Shown piece after piece: positions 34,292-42,576 of a DNA stretch of 64,000 bases. The notes below the pieces were generated by a model. It was given only the letters and a program-made list of their open reading frames with translations, was not told where the DNA came from and made no database searches. The DNA is from an uncultured Hungatella sp. (lineage in GTDB: Bacteria; Bacillota; Clostridia; Lachnospirales; Lachnospiraceae). The position numbers were made by a program, and so were the translations under genes. The stretch spans positions 142,905-206,904 of the forward strand of contig CAJUEJ010000001.1 of the NCBI GenBank assembly GCA_910585435.1, read 5' to 3'. How positions within the stretch are numbered: position 1 is the first letter of the stretch; each line of letters opens with the position of its first letter.

Positions 34292-35065
34292 ATGGAAGGG
34301 AAAAAGACAGCCATAGTTACAGGCGCCAGCCGGGGGATCGGGCTGGCGGTAGCCAGGCAGCTGGGACTGGACGGCTACCAGGTGGTTTTATTTGCCACAA
34401 GGCCTGCAAGCGCCTGTGAAGAACAGCTAAAGGAGCTGGACGGGGCGGGGATTACCTGGCACTATGTCCAGGGAACCCTGGACAGCAGCCAGGACAGGAA
34501 ACGTCTGGTGCAGGAGGCTGTAAGGCGGTTTGGCAGAATCGACGTGCTGGTGAACAATGCAGGGGTGGCTCCTCTTGTGAGAGGGGATCTTCTGACTATG
34601 ACAGAGGAAAGCTATGACCGGGTTATGGGAATCAATGCGAAAGGCACCATGTTCCTGACGCAGCTGGTGGCAAACCAGATGCTGAAGCAGGAGATTCTTG
34701 GAAAGAAGAGAGGCACCATCGTCAATATAGGATCCTGCTCAGCAGAGGTTTCCTCTGTAAACCGGGGAGAGTACTGTATTTCCAAAAGCGCCCTGACTAT
34801 GATGACCACCTTGTTTGCAGACAGGCTGGCAGGAGATGGAATACTGGTTCACGAGGTAAGGCCCGGTGTCATAAAGACTGATATGACCGGAAAAGTACAG
34901 GAAAAATACGATGCCCTCATAGAAGCAGGGGCATTTCCAATCCGGAGATGGGGAACGGTTCAGGATGTAGCGGATGCGGTCAGTGCTTTTTGCTCGGATC
35001 TGTTTTTGTATACTACGGGAAATTATATTGATGTGGACGGAGGCTTTCATATTAAAAGGTTGTAG
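34292..35065 (+). CDS. SDR family oxidoreductase (FabG-like)
   Basis: A 257-residue short-chain dehydrogenase with TGASRGIG (cofactor loop), NNAGVA, catalytic Ser in NIGSCSAEVSSVN and YCISK (Tyr and Lys). It reduces or oxidises a keto/hydroxyl group using NAD(P); annotations of 3-oxoacyl-ACP reductase for such proteins are only by similarity. The ATG at 34292 is preceded by AAGGAGAAACAC. It is 3 bp ahead of a large flavoprotein, so the pair probably acts on one substrate. Confidence 0.88.
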   Translation: MEGKKTAIVTGASRGIGLAVARQLGLDGYQVVLFATRPASACEEQLKELDGAGITWHYVQGTLDSSQDRKRLVQEAVRRFGRIDVLVNNAGVAPLVRGDLLTMTEESYDRVMGINAKGTMFLTQLVANQMLKQEILGKKRGTIVNIGSCSAEVSSVNRGEYCISKSALTMMTTLFADRLAGDGILVHEVRPGVIKTDMTGKVQEKYDALIEAGAFPIRRWGTVQDVADAVSAFCSDLFLYTTGNYIDVDGGFHIKRL

Positions 35066-35068
35066 AAG

Positions 35069-37051
35069 ATGGAAAAAATAAAAATGTTAAAGGTCCATAC
35101 AGTGGTGGTGGGATCCGGGGCGGCCGGGTTAAACGGGGCTCACAGGCTAAGCCGGTATGGAGTAAAGGATATGATTCTTGTAACGGAAGATATGAAGTTC
35201 GGGACTTCCAGAAATACCGGCTCAGACAAACAGACATACTACAAATTATCCCTGTCAGGCTCAGCGCCTGACAGTATCCGCAGCCTGGCTCAGGTGCTGT
35301 ATGACGGAGGATGTGTGGACGGGGATCACGCGTTATGTGAAGCGGCGCTTTCTGCCCAGGGATTTTTTAAGCTGATGGAGCTTGGTGTCCCGTTTCCCCA
35401 TGACACCTACGGAGAGTTTGTGGGCTACAAGACAGACCATGACCCCAATGACAGAGGCAGCAGTGCAGGGCCCTATACATCCCGCTATATGACAGAGGCT
35501 CTGGAAGAGGCGGTAAGGCAGGAAGGGATTTCCATCTGTGACCACTGGCAGGTGATTCAGATTTTGTCTGACGGGGAGGCTTTGTATGGGATTTTATGTC
35601 TGGATACGGAGAAGGGAAATTATATCCTGATCCGCTGTACCAATTTAGTCTATGCCACCGGAGGGCCGGCAGGCATGTATGCAGACAGCGTGTATCCGGC
35701 AAGCCAGTTTGGTTCCAGCGGCCTGGCCTTTGAGGCAGGGGCTTTAGGAAAGAACCTGACAGAGTGGCAGTACGGCCTGGCATCTTTAAAACCCCGGTGG
35801 AATGTAAGCGGAAGCTATATGCAGGTACTTCCCAGATTTGTTTCCACAGATAAAAAGGGCGGGGATCAGAGGGAATTTCTCATGGATTACTATGGCACAT
35901 GGGAAGAGATGATGGATATGGTATTCTTAAAGGGATACCAGTGGCCGTTTGATGCCAGGAAGGTTTCAGGCGGATCTTCCATGATCGACCTTTTGGTTTA
36001 CAGGGAAACCTGTGTAAAAGGGCGGCGGGTATGGCTGGATTACCGGACTAATCCGGGAGGAAGGCAGATTGATTTTCAGGCGCTGTCAGAGGAGGCTAAA
36101 GGGTATTTAAGACAGGGGGATGCGTGCCAGGACACGCCTTATGAACGGCTGTGCAGGCTGAACGGGCCGGCGGCGGCATTTTATAAGGAACACGGTGTGG
36201 ACTTGAAGAATCAGATGCTGGAGGTGGCGGTCTGCGCCCAGCACAACAACGGAGGGCTTTCCATAGATGCCTGGTGGCAGACCAATATAAAGGGATTTTT
36301 CGCCGTGGGAGAGGTGGCGGGAACCCATGGCATCTGCCGTCCGGGAGGCAGCGCCCTCAACGCAGGACAGGCAGGCTCTGCCAGAGCGGCGGAATTTATC
36401 GGGGCCCATAAGGACTGGGAGAGAACGTGGAGCCAGGAGAAGGAAAAGGATTTTCTGAGCCAGGCAGAGAGACGGATTGCCATGGGGGAGGAGATCCTAA
36501 AGAGATGGAGAGCAGGCAATAAAAAAGGCCTGGCACAACGGTGGAAGGCGGCATCTGAACAGATGAGCCGCTGTGGCGCCATGCTCCGTGACAGGGAAGG
36601 CATGGAGCAGATGGTTCTGGAAATCACCGGGGAACTGGAGGAAATGGAAGGAAAAAGGGATAAGGAATATATAACAACAGAACAGGAGGAAACCAGGCAG
36701 AAGGCCCTTTTCTACCGTTATTTTGATATGCGCCTGTGCCAGAAAACGTATCTGGCTGCAATGCTGGACTACATGGATCACGGAGGAAAAAGCCGGGGTT
36801 CCGCTGTGTACCGGGAGGAGGGGCAAACAGGAGGAGGCCAGATCAGAATCCCCGGGCTGACCGCTTTTTCTCTGGACGGACCGGACGGGAGAGCCCATGA
36901 CCATGAGGTGCAGGAGATTCTCTATGACAGGGAGGAAAAGAACTGTCATATTTTCTGGAGAAAGGTACGGAAGCTGGAAGACATTCCAGAGCCTCAGGCC
37001 TTTGAGAGCGTGTGGAAGGCGTACAGGGAAAAACAGATGTATCATGTATAG
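35069..37051 (+). CDS. FAD-dependent oxidoreductase (fumarate reductase/succinate dehydrogenase flavoprotein-like)
   Basis: A 660-residue flavoprotein. The N-terminal dinucleotide fold is VVVGSGAAGLNGAHRL, NLVYATGGPAGMY lies near the FAD site, and the C-terminal FAD motif appears as GFFAVGEVAGTHG with PGGSALNAGQAGSARAA. A helical C-terminal region follows (about 470-660). No signal peptide and no Fe-S partner gene. Coupled to an upstream SDR (3-bp gap), it may oxidise or reduce a hydroxy/keto or unsaturated acid, possibly of plant or bile origin; the substrate cannot be read from sequence. Confidence 0.83.
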   Translation: MEKIKMLKVHTVVVGSGAAGLNGAHRLSRYGVKDMILVTEDMKFGTSRNTGSDKQTYYKLSLSGSAPDSIRSLAQVLYDGGCVDGDHALCEAALSAQGFFKLMELGVPFPHDTYGEFVGYKTDHDPNDRGSSAGPYTSRYMTEALEEAVRQEGISICDHWQVIQILSDGEALYGILCLDTEKGNYILIRCTNLVYATGGPAGMYADSVYPASQFGSSGLAFEAGALGKNLTEWQYGLASLKPRWNVSGSYMQVLPRFVSTDKKGGDQREFLMDYYGTWEEMMDMVFLKGYQWPFDARKVSGGSSMIDLLVYRETCVKGRRVWLDYRTNPGGRQIDFQALSEEAKGYLRQGDACQDTPYERLCRLNGPAAAFYKEHGVDLKNQMLEVAVCAQHNNGGLSIDAWWQTNIKGFFAVGEVAGTHGICRPGGSALNAGQAGSARAAEFIGAHKDWERTWSQEKEKDFLSQAERRIAMGEEILKRWRAGNKKGLAQRWKAASEQMSRCGAMLRDREGMEQMVLEITGELEEMEGKRDKEYITTEQEETRQKALFYRYFDMRLCQKTYLAAMLDYMDHGGKSRGSAVYREEGQTGGGQIRIPGLTAFSLDGPDGRAHDHEVQEILYDREEKNCHIFWRKVRKLEDIPEPQAFESVWKAYREKQMYHV

Positions 37052-37077
37052 TAATCTTCTCGAAGACAGGTTTGCAC

Positions 37078-37103
37078 ACATTGTCTTGCTGTTACATAAG
37101 ATA
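37078..37103 (+). promoter_or_regulatory. Possible sigma-K type sporulation promoter
   Basis: CATAAGATA (37095-37103) fits the mother-cell pattern CATANNNTA, with AC at 37078-37079 spaced 15 bp upstream. It lies ~40 bp before the Cys-rich protein start. Confidence 0.4.
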
Positions 37104-37140
37104 TAGTACAAACCTGATAAATAAAGAGGAGAACAAAGAT

Positions 37141-37617
37141 ATGTGTTTATTTTGTGGATGTAATTCTTGTAGATGTAATTCTTGCAGATGCTGCAATCGG
37201 TGGTGTAATAGATGCAATAACTGGAACTGTAACTGTGGAAACAACAGCGGAGTAGGCGGTGGAACCAGCAATGGCTGCGGCAACTGTAACTGCAGCTGCG
37301 GCAATAACAGCGGAGTAGGCGGCGGAACCAGCAACGGCTGCGGCAGCTGTAATTGTAACTGCAACTGTAATTGCAACTGCAACTGTAACTGCGGCAATAA
37401 CAGCGGGGTAGGCGGCGGAACCAGCAATGGCTGTGGCTGTAACAACGGGAATACCTGTGTATGCCGCTGGGTATGCAACTGCAACAACAACGGGCCTGTA
37501 CCCTCACCCTACGGCGGCCAGATTTATACGGCTCAGCAGGTTTCTGACAGTGACTATGCCAATGATTATAACAGCCAGTTTTCCACGGCATCCATGCCCT
37601 GCGACGGCTGCAAATAA
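37141..37617 (+). CDS. Cys/Asn/Gly-rich repeat protein, possible spore coat protein
   Basis: A 158-residue protein that I do not recognise. It starts MCLFCGCNSCRCNSCRCC and contains three 16-residue repeats, CGNNSGVGGGTSNGCG, separated by alternating Cys-Asn runs such as NCNCNCNCNC. The C-terminal ~45 residues are different (GGQIYTAQQVSDSDYANDYN) and end in CDGCK. Cysteine is the most abundant or near most abundant residue. GAGGAG precedes the start, and a CATANNNTA element and a strong terminator flank it. A mother-cell spore-coat or exosporium protein, or a metal-binding protein, are the main possibilities; a Cys-rich peptide precursor is less likely because no modifying enzyme is nearby. 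Confidence 0.8.
   Translation: MCLFCGCNSCRCNSCRCCNRWCNRCNNWNCNCGNNSGVGGGTSNGCGNCNCSCGNNSGVGGGTSNGCGSCNCNCNCNCNCNCNCGNNSGVGGGTSNGCGCNNGNTCVCRWVCNCNNNGPVPSPYGGQIYTAQQVSDSDYANDYNSQFSTASMPCDGCK
37234..37437 (+). repeat. Three 48-bp repeats inside the Cys-rich gene
   Basis: Near-identical 48-bp units at 37234-37281, 37297-37344 and 37390-37437, each encoding a 16-residue Gly/Asn/Cys unit, separated by TGTAAY-type codon runs. Such repeats invite slippage and copy-number change. Confidence 0.85.
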
Positions 37618-37641
37618 CAGCTGAAACAGCTTTAACCTTAT

Positions 37642-37676
37642 ACCCTGCAAAGCATACTGCTCTGCAGGGTTTTTTT
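37642..37676 (+). terminator. Rho-independent terminator after the Cys-rich gene
   Basis: ACCCTGCA / TGCAGGGT outer stem with an inner AGCA / TGCT stem, followed by TTTTTT. Confidence 0.9.
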
Positions 37677-37812
37677 AAGCGACCTGCTGCAGGCGGAGAA
37701 GCCTGCAAAGCAGGATTCTTTTATGCATATGTGTGAAAAAAGAAATTTTATTTTGTACAGATTTACCTATTGCAAATTGAGGAAGAAAGTGGTAATGTAT
37801 AGATATAGAAAA

Positions 37813-37844
37813 TTTGTATACAAACAATAATATTTGTATACAAA
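37813..37844 (+). promoter_or_regulatory. Two tandem palindromic operators TTTGTATACAAA
   Basis: Two perfect 12-bp palindromes TTTGTATACAAA at 37813-37824 and 37833-37844, starts 20 bp apart (two helical turns). They lie ~50-80 bp before the gluconate 5-dehydrogenase start. The T-GTATAC-A core fits operators of FadR-subfamily GntR repressors. Confidence 0.75.
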
Positions 37845-37891
37845 TAAAACCAGAAGCTACCAAACTATAAAAGAAAAGGAGAAGGAAGAAC

Positions 37892-38695
37892 ATGGACAAC
37901 AAGACAAATTTTTCCCTGGAAGGTAAAGTTGCGCTGGTAACAGGTGCATCTTATGGTATTGGCTTTGCGATTGCCAAGGCTATGGCAGGAGCCGGTGCCA
38001 CCATCGTGTTCAATGACATCAAGCAGGAGCTGGTGGACAAGGGCATTGCCGCATACAAAGAGGAAGGCATCACAGCTCACGGATATGTGTGTGATGTAAC
38101 AGATGAAGAAGCGGTGAATGCTATGGTTGCAAAGATCGAGGAGGAAGTAGGCGTGATTGATGTTCTCGTGAACAATGCGGGAATTATCAAACGTATTCCC
38201 ATGATCGAGATGTCTGCAAAGGATTTCAGACAGGTTATCGATGTGGATTTGAATGCTCCGTTTATTGTGTCAAAGGCAGTGATTCCGTCTATGATAAAGA
38301 AGGGACACGGAAAGATTATCAACATCTGCTCCATGATGTCTGAGTTCGGCCGTGAGACTGTATCTGCCTATGCAGCGGCAAAGGGCGGCTTAAAGATGCT
38401 GACCAGGAATATTGCTTCTGAGTACGGCGAGTACAATATTCAGTGCAACGGTATCGGGCCTGGCTACATTGCCACTCCTCAGACAGCTCCTCTCCGTGAG
38501 AAACAGCCAGACGGATCCAGACATCCGTTTGATCAGTTTATCATTGCCAAGACTCCGGCAGGACGTTGGGGCGAAGCCTCTGATTTAGGCGGACCGGCTG
38601 TATTCCTTGCATCCGATGCCTCTGACTTTGTAAACGGACAGATTCTGTATGTAGACGGCGGCATCCAGGCTTATATCGGAAAGCAGCCTTCATAA
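37892..38695 (+). CDS. Gluconate 5-dehydrogenase-like SDR
   Basis: A 267-residue short-chain dehydrogenase with TGASYGIG, NNAGIIKRIPM, catalytic Ser in NICSMMSEFGRETVSA and YAAAK. The N-terminal FSLEGKVALVTGASYGIGFA and the IIKRIPM loop are typical of gluconate 5-dehydrogenase (5-keto-D-gluconate reductase) and its 2-deoxy-D-gluconate relatives. It interconverts gluconate and 5-ketogluconate or a similar sugar acid. It is single-gene, ending in a structured terminator, and its promoter region holds two GntR-type operators, so it is probably induced by a sugar acid. Confidence 0.85.
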   Translation: MDNKTNFSLEGKVALVTGASYGIGFAIAKAMAGAGATIVFNDIKQELVDKGIAAYKEEGITAHGYVCDVTDEEAVNAMVAKIEEEVGVIDVLVNNAGIIKRIPMIEMSAKDFRQVIDVDLNAPFIVSKAVIPSMIKKGHGKIINICSMMSEFGRETVSAYAAAKGGLKMLTRNIASEYGEYNIQCNGIGPGYIATPQTAPLREKQPDGSRHPFDQFIIAKTPAGRWGEASDLGGPAVFLASDASDFVNGQILYVDGGIQAYIGKQPS

Positions 38696-38762
38696 TTGTG
38701 AAAATCCTGCACCGCAGCCATAGGGCAGACGGTGTGGGGGAATGTAAGAGATGTGTTTTATA

Positions 38763-38840
38763 AAGGCACTGCCATAGGGGAAGAAGCGTACGCGTGACAG
38801 GTTCAGGCGTATGGATTATCTTGCCGGGGCAGTGCTTTTT
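38763..38840 (+). terminator. Branched hairpin terminator after the gluconate 5-dehydrogenase
   Basis: Outer stem GCACTGCC / GGCAGTGC extended by A-U pairs, with TTTTT at the 3' side. The ~54-nt loop holds a second stem CGTACGC / GCGTATG. A further CACCG / CGGTG stem lies upstream at ~38710-38735. Confidence 0.6.
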
Positions 38841-38863
38841 TGTATTCCATGTACGGAATGAGA

Positions 38864-38892
38864 TTGTTTTTTATGGGAGACTTGTGTATAAT
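38864..38892 (+). promoter_or_regulatory. Sigma-A type promoter for metH
   Basis: TTGTTT (38864-38869), a 17-bp spacer and TATAAT (38887-38892). The leader is only ~30 nt, leaving no room for a cobalamin or SAM riboswitch. Confidence 0.65.
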
Positions 38893-38928
38893 AAGGCCAA
38901 AAAACAGGCAGAGGAGAGGTAGCGGAGG

Positions 38929-41361
38929 ATGAACATTTTAGAAGAAATAAAAAAACGGAAGGTTTTTTTTGACGGGGGCATGGGCAGCCTTCTTCAGGCC
39001 AGGGGATTGAAGCCAGGGGAATTTCCGGAGACCTGGAATATCCTTCATCCGGAGATACTTACAGAGATTCACAGAGAGTATCTAAAGGCGGGGTGTGATA
39101 TTCTGACTACCAATACATTTGGAGCTAACAGATTAAAATATAAAGAGACAGGGGATATGGCTCTGGAAAGAGTCATAACAGCGGCAGTGGATAATGCCAG
39201 GAGAGCGGTAAAAGAGGCGGGCAGAGGATTCGTTGCCCTTGACATGGGGCCTACGGGGAAGCTGCTTAAGCCTTTGGGGGACCTGGCTTTTGAGGACGCC
39301 TGTGCCTTATATGGCCAGGTAGTAAGAACCGGTGTGAAGGCCGGGGCGGATCTGGTGCTGATAGAGACCATGAGCGACAGCTATGAGGTGAAGGCTGCGG
39401 TGCTGGCAGCTAAGGAAAACTGCAGCCTTCCGGTGTTCGCCACCATGATATTTGACAGCAAAGGGAAGCTGCTAACAGGGGGAAATGTGGCCTCTGTAGT
39501 AGCTCTTTTGGAGGGCCTGGGGGTGGATGCCCTGGGAATCAACTGCGGCCTGGGGCCTGTACAGATGAAGGACATACTGAAAGAGATTCTGGATGTTTCT
39601 TCTGTTCCGGTGATCGTGAATCCCAATGCAGGGCTTCCCAGAAGCCAAGGGGGGAAGACAGTATACGATATTGACGGGGAGACGTTCGCGGCTGTCATGG
39701 AGGAGCTTGCGGACATGGGGGCCAATGTGCTGGGAGGCTGCTGCGGCACCACACCGGAGCATATTGAAAAGACGGTAAGACGGTGCAGGGACAAAAGGCA
39801 GGTGCTTGCCAGGGAGAAGAACCGCACCGTGGTTTCCTCCTACGCCCAGGCGGTGGTGATTGACAGAAAGCCGGTGATCATCGGGGAGCGGATCAATCCT
39901 ACGGGAAAGCCAAAGTTCAAGCAGGCGCTTAAAAACCATGATCTGGAATATATTTTGCAGGAAGGGGTGACCCAGCAGGAGCACGGCGCAGATGTGCTGG
40001 ATGTAAATGTAGGCCTGCCGGGGATCGATGAGCCGGCCATGATGGAAGAGGTGGTGCGGGAATTGCAGAGTGTCCTGGATCTGCCTCTTCAGATCGATAC
40101 TTCGGATACAGAGGCCATGGAGCGGGCCATGAGGGTTTATAATGGAAAGCCGATGATTAACTCTGTCAGCGGAAAACAGGAATCCATGGAGGCAGTGTTC
40201 CCGCTGGTGAAGAAATACGGCGGCGTGGTGGTGGCCCTTGCTTTAGATGAGAATGGAATACCGGAGACGGCAGAGGGACGTATAGCCATTGCCAGGAAGA
40301 TTTATGAAAAGGCAGCGGAATACGGGATTAAGCCCAAGGATATTCTGGTGGACGGCCTGTGCCTGACGGTCAGCTCAGACAGCACAGGAGCCCTTACGAC
40401 ACTGGAAACCCTGCGGAAAGTGAGGGATGAGCTTCACGGAAAGACCATTCTGGGAGTGTCCAATATTTCTTTCGGGCTTCCTCAGAGGGAGATTATCAAT
40501 GGGGCATTTTTTACCATGGCTATGGAAAACGGGCTGAATGCGGCGATTATCAATCCTAATTCCGAGACTATGATGAAGGCTTATTACAGCTTCCGGGTGC
40601 TGTCGGATCTGGATCCCCGGTGCGGGGATTATATTGAACGGTACGGTGTGCCCGCCGGTGAAGGCGGCGGTTCGGGACTTGGGGGGATATCCCGGGGCAC
40701 AGACGAGAAGAGGGCGGATGTAAGCCCTGGAGATAAGCCGGAGATGACGCTGTCTGCCAGTATCAGGAAGGGATTAAAGGATCGTGCGGCAGCAGAGGCA
40801 AGAGAGCTTTTGAAGGAGAGAGAGGCTTTGGACATCATCAACCAGGAGATGATTCCGGCACTGGATCATGTGGGGAAAGGGTTTGAGAAGGGTACTGTTT
40901 TCCTCCCCCAGCTTCTCATGAGTGCCGAGGCGGCCAAGGCGGCTTTTGAGGTGATGAAAGATCAGATGGCGGCCGACGGACAGGCCAGGGAAAAGAAAGG
41001 GAGTATCATCCTGGCTACAGTAAAGGGGGATATTCATGACATCGGAAAGAATATTGTAAAGGTTTTGCTGGAAAACTACAGCTTTGATGTGCTGGATCTG
41101 GGAAAGGATGTTGCGCCGGAGGTTATCGTCAAGGCGGCCACAGAGGGGCAGATTCCTCTGGTGGGATTAAGCGCGCTGATGACCACCACGGTGCCTGGCA
41201 TGGAAGAGACTATCCGGCTGCTTCATAAGGAGGCGCCGTGGGTAAAGGTGATGGTGGGAGGGGCTGTGCTGACAGAAGAGTATGCACGCACCATCGGGGC
41301 AGACTGTTACTGCAAGGATGCCATGGCATCGGTAAACTATGCCCAGACAGTTATTGGGTGA
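38929..41361 (+). CDS. metH: Cobalamin-dependent methionine synthase lacking the reactivation domain
   Basis: An 810-residue MetH. Module 1 binds homocysteine (zinc ligands Cys206 in INCGLGP and Cys271/Cys272 in GGCCGTTPEH). Module 2 is the pterin-binding barrel (IIGERINPTGK, DVNVGLPG). The cap and B12-binding domains follow, with the cobalt-ligand His703 in DIHDIGKN and ISLKDGLKD-like helices before them. The ~330-residue SAM-dependent activation domain of E. coli MetH is missing, as in many clostridial MetH proteins that rely on a separate activator. A Gly-rich insert lies at ~580-590. It methylates homocysteine using methyl-tetrahydrofolate. Confidence 0.92.
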   Translation: MNILEEIKKRKVFFDGGMGSLLQARGLKPGEFPETWNILHPEILTEIHREYLKAGCDILTTNTFGANRLKYKETGDMALERVITAAVDNARRAVKEAGRGFVALDMGPTGKLLKPLGDLAFEDACALYGQVVRTGVKAGADLVLIETMSDSYEVKAAVLAAKENCSLPVFATMIFDSKGKLLTGGNVASVVALLEGLGVDALGINCGLGPVQMKDILKEILDVSSVPVIVNPNAGLPRSQGGKTVYDIDGETFAAVMEELADMGANVLGGCCGTTPEHIEKTVRRCRDKRQVLAREKNRTVVSSYAQAVVIDRKPVIIGERINPTGKPKFKQALKNHDLEYILQEGVTQQEHGADVLDVNVGLPGIDEPAMMEEVVRELQSVLDLPLQIDTSDTEAMERAMRVYNGKPMINSVSGKQESMEAVFPLVKKYGGVVVALALDENGIPETAEGRIAIARKIYEKAAEYGIKPKDILVDGLCLTVSSDSTGALTTLETLRKVRDELHGKTILGVSNISFGLPQREIINGAFFTMAMENGLNAAIINPNSETMMKAYYSFRVLSDLDPRCGDYIERYGVPAGEGGGSGLGGISRGTDEKRADVSPGDKPEMTLSASIRKGLKDRAAAEARELLKEREALDIINQEMIPALDHVGKGFEKGTVFLPQLLMSAEAAKAAFEVMKDQMAADGQAREKKGSIILATVKGDIHDIGKNIVKVLLENYSFDVLDLGKDVAPEVIVKAATEGQIPLVGLSALMTTTVPGMEETIRLLHKEAPWVKVMVGGAVLTEEYARTIGADCYCKDAMASVNYAQTVIG

Positions 41362-41368
41362 CAAGGTT

Positions 41369-42203
41369 TTATTTTCCCTGGTAAGCCTCCCGGAACAGCC
41401 GGATTTCTTTTGCGTAGCCGTCCAGCTCGTTGGGGGTTTCCAGATAAAAGGGAAGTCCCTGAAGGGCAGGATGGTTGACAATACGGATCAGCGCCTGGGC
41501 TCCGATGCAGCCCTGGCCGATTTTGGCATGGCGGTCTTTATGGGAGCCAAGCCCGTTAAGGCTGTCATTAAGGTGGATGGCTTTTAAACGTTTCAGGCCG
41601 ATGACTGTATCGAACCGGGTCAGCACCTGATCCAGATGGCCGGCGATATCGTATCCGCCGTCCCACACATGGCAGGTGTCCAGACATACCCCCATGTGGT
41701 CTGACAGTGTGACGCGATCCAGGATTTCCCGCAGCTCCTCAAAGGTTTTTCCCACCTCGCTGCCTTTTCCGGACATGGTCTCTAAAAGAACGGTGGTGTG
41801 CTGCTCCGGCTTTATAATATCGTTGAGGAGCCGGGAGATATAGGAGATACCTGTCAGCTCCCTGTCCCACATGGCTGCCGGGGTGGAAGTTATAGCAGTT
41901 TCCGGGAGTGTGTTCCAGACGGTTTAAATCGTCAGCCATGGTAAGATAGGCGAATTCTCTTACAGAATCGTCGGCGGAGCAGGCATTTAAAGTATAGGGG
42001 GCATGGGCCAGGATACGGCCGATGCCGTGTTCTCTGGCGAAGGCAAGATAGGCCTCAATATCCCCTGTATCCAGGGCCTTGGCCCTGGAACCCCGTGGGT
42101 TTCTGGTGAAAAACTGGAAGGTATTGGCATCGATTTTAACAGCCTCCTTCCCCATAGACAGATAGCCTTTGGAGGAAGAGAGGTGGCATCCGATTGAAAG
42201 CAT
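41369..42203 (-). pseudogene. nfo: Deoxyribonuclease IV (endonuclease IV), frameshifted
   Basis: The N-terminal part (from ATG 42203: IGCHLSSSKGYLSMGKEA, FFTRNPRGSRA, HAPYTLNACS, NFHPGSHVGQG) and the C-terminal part (LLETMSGKGSEVG, GVCLDTCHVWDGGYD, HLNDSLNGLGSHKDRH, FYLETPNE) are both well conserved but lie in different frames. The switch is near 41849-41858; net length 835 nt indicates loss of 2 or gain of 1 nt against an expected ~837. An intact protein would be ~278 residues, an AP endonuclease of base-excision repair with three zinc ions. It is either a real inactivation or a sequence error. Convergent with metH, 7-bp gap. Confidence 0.88.
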
Positions 42204-42253
42204 GGGAATTCTCCTTTTTCTTTTTTACTCCTGTTTCTTTTGACAAAAATATC

Positions 42254-42282
42254 TTGAAACCGTGTCATGAATATGGTATAGT
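42254..42282 (+). promoter_or_regulatory. Promoter of the antisense RNA
   Basis: TTGAAA (42254-42259), a 17-bp spacer and TATAGT (42277-42282), directed toward the 3' end of the small toxin gene. Confidence 0.65.
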
Positions 42283-42288
42283 TTACAT

Positions 42289-42390
42289 GGAGGAAAAAGC
42301 CAGAGAAGCGGCCTACCCTCAACAGCTTACAGCATTACCCCTTTACAGGGTTTGCCGTCACTATTTGCGGTAGTGGCGGCTATTTTTTAC
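42289..42390 (+). ncRNA. Predicted antisense (antitoxin) RNA of a type I system
   Basis: A ~100-nt transcript predicted from the promoter above to a terminator hairpin GCCGTCACTATTTGCGGTAG followed by TGGCGGC and TATTTTTT. It overlaps the 3' end of the toxin mRNA on the opposite strand, the TxpA/RatA-like arrangement. It carries no credible reading frame. Confidence 0.6.
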
Positions 42391-42469
42391 CCTTAAGAAT
42401 CTGACAAAGCAGACTGATAAGGGATACAATGAATGTACAAAACAAGAAAAAATCCTGATATGTAATCAC
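42380..42469 (-). CDS. Small hydrophobic holin-like toxin (type I toxin-antitoxin)
   Basis: A 29-residue peptide starting at GTG, preceded by AAGGAGG with 8-bp spacing. It reads VITYQDFFLFCTFIVSLI, then SLLCQILKGKK: one membrane-spanning helix with a basic tail, matching the small holin-like/TxpA-type toxin family of Firmicutes. Such peptides insert in the membrane and are silenced by an antisense RNA. The gene is too short for standard ORF cut-offs. A promoter lies at 42577-42605, giving a ~100-nt leader with a GGAGGG/CCCTCC hairpin, typical of translational control in these toxins. Confidence 0.72.
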   Translation of the reverse strand: MITYQDFFLFCTFIVSLISLLCQILKGKK

Positions 42470-42576
42470 TGGCAATCCCTCCTTTCTCTCGTACCCGACA
42501 GGCATGACAGCCGGAGGGTTAGCCCCTCCGTGAAAGAGGGTAAGCCGCCTTTTGCTCTCTGACTTTCTGTATCTGA

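Noticed and set aside
37092..37490. Minus-strand Leu/Gln/Pro-rich frame opposite the Cys-rich gene.
   Set aside because: Low-complexity shadow of the repeat coding on the plus strand.
37141..37617. Cys-rich gene as a RiPP precursor.
   Set aside because: No radical-SAM, lanthipeptide synthetase or dedicated transporter gene lies nearby; the neighbours are oxidoreductases.
36497..37708. Long minus-strand open frame opposite the flavoprotein and Cys-rich genes.
   Set aside because: It mirrors the TGTAAY-type repeats and the flavoprotein gene; the Ser/Tyr/Cys-rich product has no plausible start site or family.
38700..38928. Cobalamin or SAM riboswitch before metH.
   Set aside because: The metH promoter leaves only a ~30-nt leader and no B12-box or S-box core is present.
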